Under the pieces are notes generated by a model that did not search any database, was not told where the DNA came from, and worked only from the letters and a program-made list of their open reading frames with translations. A stretch of 64,000 bases of DNA from Apostichopus japonicus (Eukaryota; Echinodermata; Holothuroidea; Aspidochirotida; Stichopodidae): NCBI RefSeq assembly GCF_037975245.1, contig NC_092578.1, positions 15,234,321-15,298,320 of the forward strand, in the 5' to 3' direction. The translations under genes were made by a program, and so were the position numbers. Below are positions 45,530-58,900 of the stretch, one piece after another. Positions within the stretch are counted from its first letter, which is position 1. Each line of letters begins with the position of its first letter.

Positions 45530-46309
45530 CATGGGCGGCGATCCGTACTTGCGAGTGGGGGGATATGACCTTGTTGACTATCTAAGCGTAGCGCCACCAT
45601 GAGTTGGTAGCGTACAAGAAAATTTGGGGATTTATAAACCCTCTAGATGGCCGGAAACGGCACTTCCCAAGGTTTCCAAGCGGCATATACCCCACTTTAA
45701 AATAGGGATATCATGTCCGAAATATCTCATAATCAGGATCCAAAATAGTTTTTTTTTTTTATTTCGGGTGTTAATTTGGGAAAATTGCCCGTCAATCTTG
45801 TTTCAGGCGCTACGTTAGAATGTTCGAGAGCTCTTTTATATTATTCGATGAAGAAAATGGCCTCATGCAGGCTATTGTAGGCCTATACACATGCAATACA
45901 CAATTACACATAGTTACATTCCTAGGTACCGATTGCTAGGGCATCCAGGTGAAACGTGTATTAAGCATTACCCTGGTAACATGAGATTCTCAGCTGTTCG
46001 AGGGAACATGTATTGTACGTGTGTAGGCCTACTATAGGGCCTATATGAATACTATGAGGGTGCATATATGTTCTATATCAATACCGTGATAAAGATAAAG
46101 ACGGTTTATTTGAAAAGATCGCACTGCGTTAATGGTAGGCGAGAAATGAAGCTAAAAAAGAGCCGTACATTCACGATGATGCATAAATGTAGGCATGAAA
46201 ATATTCTTATCCCTGGCATTTGGTGGGGGGGGATATGGTGTATTACATCCCCTCCACCCATTTTCATGGGGGGATATATCCCCCTTCCCCCCCAGGATCG
46301 CCGCCCATG
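45530..46309. mobile_element. hAT-like MITE with perfect 8-bp target duplication
   Basis: Perfect 15-bp terminal inverted repeat CATGGGCGGCGATCC, flanked by TGATTAGC at 45522-45529 and 46310-46317. It is the same family as 2530-3524 (same termini; shared interior near 45580-45670, with CTATCTAAGC-TAGCGCCACCAT and GTACAAGAAAATTT). No transposase is present. Confidence 0.87.
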
Positions 46310-46934
46310 TGATTAGCACTCACTTGCAAAATTAATAATAAATGTTAATTTGTTCAAATCCGTAGCTATGTACATGCCATATAATGGTGAGGGGTCAAGG
46401 GGCTATATGGCCCGGCACCCATGGTCAACGAGGGGCCACAGAACGTATGATATAGGCCTACCAAATAATCAAGGCCTGTTCTGAGTTTCATAATATACAA
46501 GAAAAACATGAAAATTTCATTTAAAGAAAGAGATCGATAATAATTGTCCCCGATGCCAGAACCGTGCCTCTCGAGGCCCTTGTGTGCATATGTTAGAGTA
46601 GCAGCTCCCTGGTTAAATAGACCAATGCATGGTGACCATGAACAATGGAATATTGGCTTCAGAAATACAGTATCAGAAGACTGTCGAAGAGTCACACAGA
46701 GGGTTCCTGAATTTGTGTGCCCGACCATAAATATCTGAAGATACTCGGAACGCTTTGCTAGCCTACAAAGACAAATTCGTGAAGAATGTTAGTATAGAGA
46801 TCTTTAAGAAAAATCAGCAAATAAGCTAATACGTAAAAAACGATCGCCCAGTTCGTCCCATTAACCAGCGGTCTGCAAACTTTTACGCCCACGACCAAGT
46901 ATCGTCCATAACGACTGAACCATGAACCCCACCA

Positions 46935-47182
46935 GAACACCTCCTCACGGAAGTCACCCTCCTCCCGGAAGTCACACTCCTCCCGGGAGTCACCCTCCTC
47001 CCGGAAGTCACCCTCCTCCCGGAAGTCACACTCCTCCCGGAAGTCACCCTCCTCCCGGAAGTCACACTCCTCCCGGAAGTCACCCTCCTCCCGGAAGTCA
47101 CACTCCTCCCGGGAGTCACCCTCCTCCCGGAAGTCACACTCCTCCCGGAAGTCACCCTCCTCCCGGAAGTCACCCTCCTCAT
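46935..47182 (+). repeat. Minisatellite, 18-bp unit
   Basis: About 13 copies of GGAAGTCACCCTCCTCCC with a few single-base variants. Because 18 is a multiple of 3, both strands stay open (PPPGSH repeats on plus, SGRRVT-type repeats on minus), but there is no other sign of a gene. Confidence 0.92.
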
Positions 47183-49540
47183 AAACAATGCCCAGAATGC
47201 ATAAAGCTTACTATATGAAGTTGATGTTAAAAAAAAAATCATAAAAAAATCTTAGTTGATCTCCGTCGGCAAACTCCACTTCTGAGTTGTGCCACCGTCG
47301 CCCTAAAGTGTATGCTCTTTTTATGTGTCATGCTTGATGTATTCTTTTATATTAATACATTTGATTTCAATTTGTCTAATCTTTCGGCATTTGATCTTAA
47401 AAACAAATTAAACATTCGTTACTGCATGTATTTCTTTGTTTAAAAGTCTTTTGGGTGAGGAGAAAGGGCCTGAAGAGGGGTGGGGGGGGGGGATTTGAAT
47501 GTGTTGATTTTGCAACAGACCGTTATAATTTTCTTACGGTTCATTAAGTGTAGTGAACGGTACCTTCTATATTTTTTTTCACCTTCCACACAGATTAAGG
47601 TCATGACAAGGGTAACGGTTATACAATTTTCGATATCGAAATATTCGTTGTTTGATTTATCCTGATGTAGGCCATATAAATGTCTTGAAAGGTGAATGGA
47701 TAGGGAAGTTGGAGGAGTGTGGTAAACTCTGTCGATGTATGGTTTGAATTTTACTCACTCTGATTCTTGTTAAGTCTTTATCTTCTCTGTTAATTAATTA
47801 ACACTTTAAGCACTATTGCCGTAAAAAACATGTAATACCATGAAAGGAAAAGTCTACACAAAAATGATGAAACAGTAAACACTTTCTTTTAATTGATTCT
47901 CAAATTTTCAGACAAATTCCTGCAAGTAAGTTTTAACCAAAATATTCACATCTTTGTATCTTATTTTTATATGCATATATATTTATATGAATATATATAT
48001 CTGTACAATGTAGAAATACATAAAATAATTTTGGTCTCTAAAAGTAATCATCTTTTCAATAGGAATTGTTAAATAATTGGATGGAATCTTCTTTTCTCTT
48101 GCATATGGCTGTAAATGGACGGCAGTAAATATTAATCTTTTGCAAGGTGAAGTTTTTTCAAGGGAAAAAAAAGTGACAAATATTATCAAAATTATGGAAA
48201 TGTCCATTTGGAAGTGCTTCTAGTAGACATATTTTCAGCAATATTAAAATGTAAACATACTAACAAGGTAAATACAAATTTAAATTACTATAAACAAAGA
48301 AATATCTATAAAATACTATTTTTTTGCAGGTATGAGAGTTTGTATGGGGAGGAAAAGAGCGGTGGTGAAGGCGAGACGAGTTAGTTGGGGGGTGGAAGGG
48401 GAGGGGGGTTGTATAACACTGGGAGAAGTTAGCTAGCAAGGAACTTTATTCTGGTATCACACATCAACATGCAAAATCAGACAATTGATCCATAAATGCA
48501 ATATAATATAATATATAGGTATATAGCAATATTGTGCACAGAAGCTTAACTTTTTCAGCAGTTTATGAAAACAAAATTCATAAACCTTTAGAGTGCTCCA
48601 AAATTTATCAACGCTACAATTATCCCATAGCTTTGAACGAGGTGACATGTAAATAGGACAACAAATTTTAGAAAATTACTTTTAAAATTACTAGGTTGGC
48701 ACTTATACTCCACTTTATAAATGCGACTAATTTTATCAGCAAATCACTAGAATAATACTTCATAACATTAGATGAAGTCTGTATTTTGTCCCTCCTCCCA
48801 CCCTCAACCCCCCACCCCCGACTAATTTTTCCTCACAGGATTCCATCCCCTCTTTTGTCCCCTTTATATCCCCCATTCACTAACTTCCGAAATGCCTCTA
48901 ATCTTGCACCAAAGGTAAAAATAAACTCTTTTGCTCAATCTCAATATGTTTTGATTACATATTCAACAATCAGTACATTCTTGGAATAACAATGCGTGTC
49001 ACTTGGCGATCATCTCTCATATCCCAAAATAAACCAATCATTAGATAAATGACTGGGTACCTATTCAACAAAATAACTATAGCTATAAATACATATATAT
49101 ATACAGATATATATATATATATGCATCATTTGAAAAATTCAAAATATCTATATTTAGCATTTGGCCTTTGCCACCTTTACAAATGACACACTCAACATAT
49201 ATGTGTAACATCTCTTCTGCTAATGTGTCTGTCACATTCATATAGCACAATTTCTCTCTACACTGTATTAAACACACACACATCAAATCTTCACAGCCAG
49301 TGCTAAACTGTACAATATTTACAAAAGACTCTTAAGGAGTCTTGGTTGGACATAAAACTTCATCCGTCAAAAATTAATAAATAAATCAACTCGAAAGACG
49401 CGTGGATATCTCGTGATATATATAACCTCATCTCGATTAAAGTTTCTTGCAGGTATCGATACACTTACACAAAATGAATATTCATTTAAAAATACCACGA
49501 CATACGAAGAGTTAAAATAGTGGGAACGGTTTTCGCATAT

Positions 49541-49912
49541 CTACGTTTCACTCAGAGTCACGTAGACTTGTTTTTGGTCCCATATCTTCGGCTGCAACGT
49601 GCACGGTACGGATAGATACATAAACGGCTCCACTCTCTTGTATCTTAATTCCTTACATTCGTAGACGGGGCAGTCGTAGGTCGTGTCCGATTTTATCAGA
49701 GTACCCGACATAGGTCTGAAATGCTTATGAACTGGTTTAACCCACATCAACGGCAGTTTAACCCGAAGGGACCCTGCGTCGGGGGCACCATCTCTCGAGT
49801 GCGGTACCATGGTGACACGGTGGTGATCCCAAGATGCATTGTGAAGATAAAATCCAGAGACGTACACTCCCGCCTCTGGTGGTTGAGATGGAGGATCTTT
49901 GAAGGGCATTGT
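49541..49912 (-). CDS. DNHD1: Dynein-like exon N (last)
   Basis: 123 codons to the TAG at 49541-49543. Holds GVYVSGFYLHNASWD, LPLMWVKPV, YDCPVYECKELRY and PFMYLSVP-C, the beta-barrel end of dynein heavy chains. Acceptor TTTCTAG. No AATAAA was found on this strand in the next ~170 bases. Confidence 0.93.
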   Translation of the reverse strand, partial: TMPFKDPPSQPPEAGVYVSGFYLHNASWDHHRVTMVPHSRDGAPDAGSLRVKLPLMWVKPVHKHFRPMSGTLIKSDTTYDCPVYECKELRYKRVEPFMYLSVPCTLQPKIWDQKQVYVTLSET

Positions 49913-52900
49913 CTAGAAACAGGAGAAAATACACATCAATCAATTGTCTTAAAGATTATTCTTCAATTGAGTTATTTATTTATTATGTAGCAAACCATGA
50001 AATAAAATTAGAATAAGTGTCCTATAACAATGAATACCTGTGTGGTCCTCTGGAACATGACTATGAATTATAAAGTCAGTATTTATATTTGTAAATCCTG
50101 ACCAAAGAATCACTGATACCTATTCTATCAGTCAAGATTATCTCAGTTATTAACTGTTTGAACAGATTAATACCAAAAACTTAGTATCCCCAAAAAAATT
50201 AATGCGAAATTTACTTCCTTCATTTACAAACTTCAAGTCCAGGCATAATTTTCTGTTTCTGATGTGATTATCAGTGGGGTGAAATAGCAATTAATTTGAA
50301 CAAAAAATATAACAAACCAAAAAAAAAGTAGCATTGTGTTCCTTTAATGTTCAAATGAGGTGCTATGGGTAGATTTAAAGGTTGACTTTAGACACAAGGT
50401 TAATTTTCATATTTTTGGAGAACATTAAGAAAAGAAAAAAACACTGCTATTAGTCTAGGTTATGTTTCTATATTGCTTTTTAATTTTTGAGAAATGACCC
50501 TTTTAAAATCTGGAGTTCATCATTAGAGCGGCTGGTATACTTAGTCTAACTTAATAGGAAAATATAACAATTTTACAGCTTCAAAATAACACGTTTATGA
50601 TGTACGACAAATTCTTCAAAAACAAATGTTGTTGAATGTCATCCCAAAGGTCATTCATATGAAATTTATATAGGAAATTTAGAAGAACATGTTTTGATTG
50701 AGTTATTAGAGTTTATAAAACAATGGATTAACATTAGCATCTAGACATGCCACTATGGAGCTGAAAGCCTCAACAATTTGACTTTAAAGGAGCATTCTGG
50801 TGGTTAAGCATATTTGTAAGGTGAAGATCTTGAAAATGATAAAAACTACAGGAAAAAAACATAACACTCAAAGTCTGTATTCACCCCCTTTAACTATGAT
50901 ACATCAATACTAAAATTCTTCCTAAATTCATCTTTTACAATAATTTCATTTTCTAAGATTTAATGCATTTGGAATTTTTGTCTCCCTCTTCCATTTACCT
51001 GAACTTCCATGGTTACATCTTGCACCTCCATATATTCTCTCCTGGCCTGCTCCATCAACAGAGCTTTCAAAAACCTCTTTGGTCGCAAAAACGCCGCAAT
51101 CTCGTAACAGACGACAGCTTTTTCATTCTTCCGGTAACTCCGAAGTAACTCCATCTTTTGGATCGACTCTTCTACCAACTGTTCCGCTCTTAGGCCATCC
51201 CTCGCCCCGGGGTATCCCCACCCCTGGGGATAACTGTCGCGAGAAATGGCCTGAAAAACGGTCTCCAATTTCGAGTTCAGATAGATTTGACCGTCGAGAG
51301 CCTTGCCTAGCAGTTCTAAGTCTGACATGATTAATTTGAGTTTCTCGGAGAGAAGTTGAATTTCCGAGTTGACAAAGCTGTCGACGTGACTGAGATTGTC
51401 GGTGTAGGGTTGATCCGAGGGATCATCGACTTCACAGAGCTTAGCGTACATGGATGAGATTTTACTCCTCTCGGAGTCGAATTCCCTAGGAGACTCGAGA
51501 TGCGGTTCGAGCTCGAGGTGGATCAGACTGGTTAACAGGAATCTGAAGGAGACAAAAAATAATATAAAATTAAATTAAAATATAAGTAGAGTTTAATTAA
51601 AAATTAATACTTAGGTAATGGACTAATATGAAATCAACATTTTCATGGTATTGCAACAAAATTTGTGATTTCATTATCAGGTGGATCACTTACTATGGAT
51701 GTACAATAGCATTTGTAATTTTTAGACTTGAATTTCACACCAAACTTGCAATATATTTAATAAACATAAACCTAAAACATCCTGCCATTGTAAGACTGTA
51801 TGTAGATAAGTAATGTCGTGGAATTCTTCTCTGTACATCTTTATGCTTTGTTCTGTCGTAATTATTGATTCCCCCGAGATAGCTTTCCAGCTTTTGTACA
51901 TTAGTTTTCACATTTTAGAAATTTATCAAGTTATTATTATTATTATTAATCTATAGGTATTGTCTTTATTGTTGTTATGGTTATGATTATTGTTCTTATT
52001 CTTATTCAAACCCATTTTCAAAATATGCTAAACTGACCCCAAAAGTGGTCACCAAAAGTCAAATTTGTCGACTTCTTTTAATGCCAAATATAGGCGCAAT
52101 AACTATAAATGGCATTCAAGAATATTTAAATCGCGATTTAAAAATGAACAATAAATGATAAAAAAGGGAAAAACCCCAAAGATGAAGTCCACAATACCTG
52201 CTCTGCCGTCTCTCGATGATGGCAGGAGCAATCTTCGTCAATCCAAGATGTAAAGGATCAATGTTTTCCTTCATCGAATCAAACATCAGCTGGAAGGCTG
52301 CTCTCTGATTCGCTGGTTTAGTAGTCGACCTCGTCGTGCTTTGAGACGGGTAGAGTAAAGACCCCAGCAAGCTACCTACACCCATGGAGGAGGGCAATTG
52401 CTAAAATGAAAGGAAAAAACATTTTGTTTCGGCATTTATTGCCTTATTGGTTCTATATATTTAATATTTAGGTTTTACATTTGTAAAGCGCTTTGAGCAG
52501 CTTTGCTGATTATGCGCTATACAAATATTACTTATTATTATTAATATTATTATTTAGTCAAAGAATAGCATTACCGGCTAAGCTGAATATGAGCTCTCAC
52601 TAGATGGAAATTTCTGAAACCATGGACCTATACATAGAAATGACACAGGATGTAGGAGAACCCAACGGTTAGATCTAAGGCCAAAATTAGTCACAAGAAA
52701 AAGCATCCCCTCCACCCCAGTGGTGGACCTACAATAATTGGCACCCGAGGCGGATCCTTACTCTGTCACCCCATCCAGGGCATATCCAACCTGGGGGAGG
52801 GGTCTAAGGGGAGGGGGGTGTCTGATAAATTGTGAGGTGGCTTAAATGCAAACTGGTGCTATCTTTAGCAAAGCTTTGAACTGAATTCACCATGATTTGT

Positions 52901-55900
52901 TTTAACTTTTACTCCACTACTTAAAATGAAACTTCTGTTTTGGTCAGGTTGATCACCTTATATGGGATCTAAGCAAGGAGCAGCATTAGAAACATTTATC
53001 AAAAATTGGTTGTAATGCTGTCCCAACAAAGGGATCATAGAACTGAATTTAGCTATTACAATACCTGGACATCTCTCCATGGGATTAGCACGCTCTCGGC
53101 CAAAGATTTAATCGTCTCTAAGTCTTCGGGGTTGCTGGCACGGCCGCCATAAATGTGAGTTCCCACCATCTCGACGAAACTTGAGAAGTCTCTTAAAGGT
53201 ATGGTACTGCTCGAGGTGACCAGGTAATCTAGAGCTGAGTACAAATCCTTTTCATCCCTAAAATATTAAAAATTAAAAAGTATGAAGGTACACTTAAAAA
53301 GTTTCTTGAACAAAGCATCGGTTGAATTTTGTAAGATCAAGAAAACTTTGAAATTTTATGATAACAAATTTATTAGGTTTTCTCAACAATATTCTCACTT
53401 TTTATTCAAGAAACTGCAAACTAAAGGTTATGAAAAAAATGTCAGTAATGGGATCATAAATTGAGCAGTTCTGCTGAGAATAATTTCTGAGGTTTGCGAA
53501 CATTAAAATGAATCAAAGGTTGACTTGTGTTGGAGGGACTCCTAAAAATGGCAATGTAAACGTACTGAACATTATTTACTGCAAAGTCTAAACATAGTCC
53601 ACACTCATCTTAAGAAATTAATTGTAACAAATATCACTTTTAATTAACTATTAACTACTTAACTATTAACTAGTTTGCATGACTGAGGACTCAATCACAA
53701 GGGTAATGTTTTCTGCAACAAATTTTAATAATTTCACAGCAACTTTAAATGAATCCACATAAAGTATAAGCGATAGTGTGATAAGTCTCGCCCTATTATG
53801 TCACCAAAAAAAATGCTTGTGGTTTGATCTATCCTTAAATAAATTCTTTTATACTCTTTTAAAGAATGTTATTTAATGAAATGAAGGCCAAGCTGAATAT
53901 TGTAATTCTACCCTACAGGGAACAGTGACATTTCTAAAAGTAGACTTAATGCAGATTAAAAGAAAACAATAACAACAATGTACTCACAAACAAATCTTTC
54001 AAGAAATGTCACATTTACTGTCACAAGAAATGTCACATTTACTGCAAAAATTTGGTAAATCTCAATAACTTTACAGTAAGGTATTCCATTAATACGTTAA
54101 CAGTGTAAAGACTAGATTCATGATATGTGTACTTTTTTTTGGTTTTCTTTGCAATTCTGAAAAGACTCACCAATAGTAATCTGTTTTAAATCCAAGTCCT
54201 GGATAATGAAGCCGTTGAGAGAGAATGGTGTGGAAGAAGGCCAGGCTGAATGTCATCTCATGAAGGAACTAGAGGAATAATAAATCAATTGAATAGGTGA
54301 AAAAATGTAAAATATTTTCAAGAATATTACATAGTATTGTAGCATAGAAATAAAATATTTATAGAATAGAATATTATACAATAGAATGGAAAGAAATAGA
54401 TTACACATTATAGAGTAGAATTTGTAATGGTATTATAGAATGTTATAGACTAAAATATTACACAATAGCATGGAAAACAATAGATAAGATTAATGAAGAA
54501 TAGAATGTTATATAATAGAATGGAAAACAGATAAGAATAATAAAGAATACAATATTATACAATATAATGGAAAACAGATAAGAATAATAAAGAATAGAAT
54601 ATTATACAATAGAATGGAAAACAGATAAGAATAATAAAGAATAGAATATTATACAATAGAATGGAAAACAGATAAGAATAATAAAGAAGAGAATATTATA
54701 CAATAGAATGGAAAACAGATAAGAATAATAAAGAAGAGAATATTATACAATAGAATGGAAAACAGATAAGAATAATAAAGAATAGAATATTATACAATAG
54801 AATGGAAAACAGATAAGAATAATAAAGAATAGAATATTATCCAATAGAATGGAAAACAGATAAGAATAATAAAGAAGAGAATATTATACAATAGAATGGA
54901 AAACAGATAAGAATAATAAAGAATAGAATATTATCCAATAGAATGGAAAACAGATAAGAATAATAAAGAATAGAATATTATACAATAGAATGGAAAACAG
55001 ATAAGAATAATAAAGAATAGAATATTATACAATAGAATGGAAAACAGATAAGAATAATAAAGAAGAGAATATTATACAATAGAATGGAAAACAGATAAGA
55101 ATAATAAAGAATAGAATATTATACAATAGAATGGAAAACAGATAAGAATAATAAAGAATAGAATATTATCCAATAGAATGGAAAACAGATAAGAATAATA
55201 AAGAAGAGAATATTATACAATAGAATGGAAAACAGATAAGAATAATAAAGAATAGAATATTATAGAATACAATGGAAGACAAAAGTTTAGAAAAATAAAG
55301 AATAGAATATTATAGAATAGAATTGATGAGGGTAGGTTGGAGAATTCTAGAATATTCTAGATTATGATAATATAGAAAAGCATTTACTAAAAACACTAAC
55401 CTTAAATTACATTAAATAATCTAACACAAAGGAAGGTCCTTAAATACTCTCAATGGTTAAACCTTGAAAACAGTTCCGATTCAAGCAATGTGTTTAAACA
55501 GGATTTAAGGATGAGATTCCAACATTGTAGCTGTTTTTCTGCCTTATTTGTGAGACAGAACACAACAATCAATCTCGATTTTGAGATGTTGGAGGTCCAA
55601 CAATAATTAACAGTCGAACAACCCCTTACTGCTATGACTTGAGTCAAAATGTCTTGAATTTGTCATTAACTTTGCAAACATTTAACTACCATTGGAATAC
55701 CAAAGGTACTCCTGTTTGCTATTTGTCATTGCTATGTATACATTTCTAGGCTTCATTCCTGCTGTAGATTCAAAACTCAATCTTGACTTGCACTGCAACA
55801 GACAAAAGCCAGTAATATTCATGTTGCAGTCAACCATCATATTTGTTTAAATATTATTTTATCATTATATCTTTGCAAAGTCATTTGGATTTTGGTTTCC

Positions 55901-58900
55901 TCTCTGTTCCAGTTTGGTCTCTACTCTGTTATTTAAGGGCAAAATAAAAGATGACCTTTCTTAAGTATGACATACCTTAGTGTTGCTAGCTGGAATTCTA
56001 ACTTGTTCTGACTCTAGCCGTGAGTTGGCTAGATTGAAGTAAAACTGAAGAGTAGACTTGAAGCTGTCTGAGAAAGAGCAAGACCTCTTCACACTGTGTT
56101 GCAGGATCAAACCTAATGAGAGAAATAATAGTTGAGAAAAGGAATAAAAACAGAGAATACACGAAAAAGAAGAAAAAACCCCATAGAAATTCAGACAAAT
56201 AACTCATAAAAGGAACAGATATTTTTGGTACATTCAAGGGAAGAATATGTATATATTTTTGGCGATGGGGGGGGGGAGTGGGACATGTGACCTATAATAA
56301 TACATATGTAAACAATTTTAAGGTCTATTGGATCCACTCCTTGTAAAATTATCTGACTAGATATGAGCCATTGATTCCTTGCTTCTATAATATCGATGTG
56401 GAAAACGTATAGTTATGGAAATTAATTCAAAACTGTTTAACATCAGAATATCAGTGACTCCTGCCATGCCCGACTTGTTAAAACACTGGTTTACGATATT
56501 CCAAGAGCTGATTGAGTTTCATAAAGCGACACGCATCTCCCAGTTTTTCAAGCGCATGTTACAAAATAGTCATTTCAATCAAATGGAAAAATGAGCAATA
56601 AATTGGAAAAAAATTATTACAATTTAGATATTTGGAATCCCATTTTAACCATGAAGTTCTTTGTCTCTTTTTCATTATTTATAATTTCCCAGTCAGTTGT
56701 CTTTTGTTCTTATGTACTTACATAATTATATATGAACGGTCAAATTTGTCTTGAAATCCCTGCCCATTCTTTCTGGTGTTGCATCAAATGAAACCAGGGT
56801 ATTATGATCCCTGGTTAATACTGTATGGTATGCAAGGTACTGTGGCTTCCGACTGGCGCCCCTAGGAAAGGAAATGCCTATATAGGGATCGCCACCAACT
56901 AAGCCCTGGATAGCTCAGTTGGAAGAGCCCTTGGCTTGTAACCCCAGAGGTCACTGGTTTGAATCCCCCTCCTACCCATTACTTTCTCTGCTCTTTTCCA
57001 TTGCTTAGCATTGTCCCAGTCAGTTTTCTGTTGTTTGTTTACTTATGAGTTAGAGTTGTGTGTAAAAAAGGTCTATAACTTACCAGGGAGGTTATTGGCA
57101 TTATCGGCATCCACAACCATGAAGAGGCGGAAGTTATCGTGGATGGGTGGTCTGGAGATGAAATGACCCTCCCTGCTGTTTCCAGGACTACCGCCATCGG
57201 AATTATCTTCTTCACTAGATGTTTCCAACAGGAGCTGTAGATAAAATCATAAAAAAATATAAATATTAAATTTTGAAAGTAGACCAAAGCTGACCAGTCG
57301 TTAATCTGACAAATTTGCTATTATTCAGAAGCAGCTATTTGGGTACTACGTAATTAAGCATGTAACTATTTATAAAATTAAGTCTGTAGCTTTTATCAAT
57401 GACTCTGCTGAACAAACCTCTCAACTTGGGTATACACACCAGTGGCTCTATCATCAATTACAAACCTTGTTCAAACACCCAGTGGCTTGGTGCAGTGATT
57501 AGCATAAAAACCTGGTTCAGGCACCAAGTCAAAAGTGGGAAGCTGAGGGGGCTGCAGCATAGTGCAGCCAAGCTGCAGAGGACATAATCCTTTCTGCTCT
57601 GCAGTTCGCACTATGGGCACTGCTAAGTCTGCCACGATAATTTCTATTGTTTTATAATTATTCAGCCTAGCTGCAGGGGATTTTGCAGCTGATGCAGCTT
57701 GTCTTTCACACAGCAGTGATTATTTACAGAACCTGCTATAGAAACCAGTGGCTCCTTTCAAGGGCTATCATGAAATTTGTTTTAAGATACACAGGTGCCT
57801 CCACCCAATGGTTATTATGAAAGTTTAGTTTTGCACACAAGTGTTTATTTGCAGAACTTATTGAAGAAATGATTGGCTCCATCAAAATGGTTAATTATGA
57901 AACTTGCTAAATCATGGCTCCATCCACAATTATCACAGACCCAGAATTTACTAAGAATGATCATTTCTTTATATATTTTTTGGGGTATAATTTGAATAAT
58001 ACTTCACCTTCAACTCATTCATGAAATGCTCGTCCCATTTTTCCACAGCTTGACAATTTTCCAGCAACAGCCAATGTCCTCTCGACTGACAGAGTTTCAA
58101 TAGCCTCGTTGCTTCCTTCAACTGCTCTGTGGTTCCAAGGGTCACCTTGTGGAAGTTCTTCTCCAGACCAGAATGGATGGATAATTTCTCAATCTCCTCT
58201 GTTGGGTTCACCGTGAAGTTACCTTCATTTCGAGAGAAAAACAAAAAGCAGACATTTATTTCTTTTCTCTGAATACATCTACTGATAAATCGCCATATAA
58301 AATAATAGAATAACGGTAAGATTTCCTTATCTGTGACTATTTCAAAGAGCAGGTCCACAGCTCTGGAATAGTCTTCCTTTACATTTCAAAAACAATTCCA
58401 GGATTTGTCAACTTTTCAGAAGTGACTCAAGTAATTTTTATATGTAAATGATTATCCCAGCTTGTAAACTCATGTTTTGATAACTTTTATGTTTCTTTCA
58501 CTGTGTACCTTGCTTCTACATTGCTTTCTGAGCAGTCTCCAACTGGATATTCATAGTTCATAAATTTCATAAATTTCATAAAATTCATAAATTTCATAAA
58601 ATTCATAAAATTCATAAAAATTATAAAATTCATAAAAAGGGAGAAATAATTATCACCCATGGACTGTTTAATAAGATACCTTCTATGCCAGATAATGAAT
58701 GGTCCTGTTCTGTGTAGTTGAATCCAGGCAGAAGACAGAGAAGTGGCTTCCTTGGGCCTAAAATTGGCAACATGTTACCCAGGGAGAGATGGCCAGGGTT
58801 ACTAACAGATGACCCCAGTTGATAAATGGTAACGTCGTGACAGATACTGGCAACCTGGGAAACATAATCATGAGAAAATCAAGTTGAATCTGACACAAAC

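Larger units (their letters stand above)
41704..49540. other. Gene-poor interval between boule and the dynein-like gene
   Basis: The stretch just above 41703 should carry the boule 5' UTR and promoter; no TATA box was recognised. It also holds a diverged duplication (43958-44330), a foldback MITE (44396-45002), a hAT-like MITE (45530-46309) and an 18-bp minisatellite (46935-47182). The part just below 49540 should be the 3' UTR of the dynein-like gene. No convincing gene was found. Confidence 0.5.

Noticed and set aside
46883-47242. Long overlapping open frames on both strands with PPPGSH or SGRRVT-type repeats
   Set aside because: They are translations of an 18-bp minisatellite; a repeat length divisible by three keeps all frames open. 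No splice sites or conserved flanks were seen.
49721-49990. Plus-strand frame of 89 codons
   Set aside because: It is antisense to the last exon of the dynein-like gene, which carries the conserved C-terminal motifs.
54480-55265. CRISPR-like regular repeats
   Set aside because: The units abut directly with no unique spacers, the genes are eukaryotic with introns, and the array lies in an intron; it is a satellite. The same applies to 17167-17395.
56903-56978. Functional tRNA-Thr gene
   Set aside because: A and B boxes are good but the acceptor, anticodon and T stems have mismatches, so it was kept only as a degenerate tRNA-like sequence.
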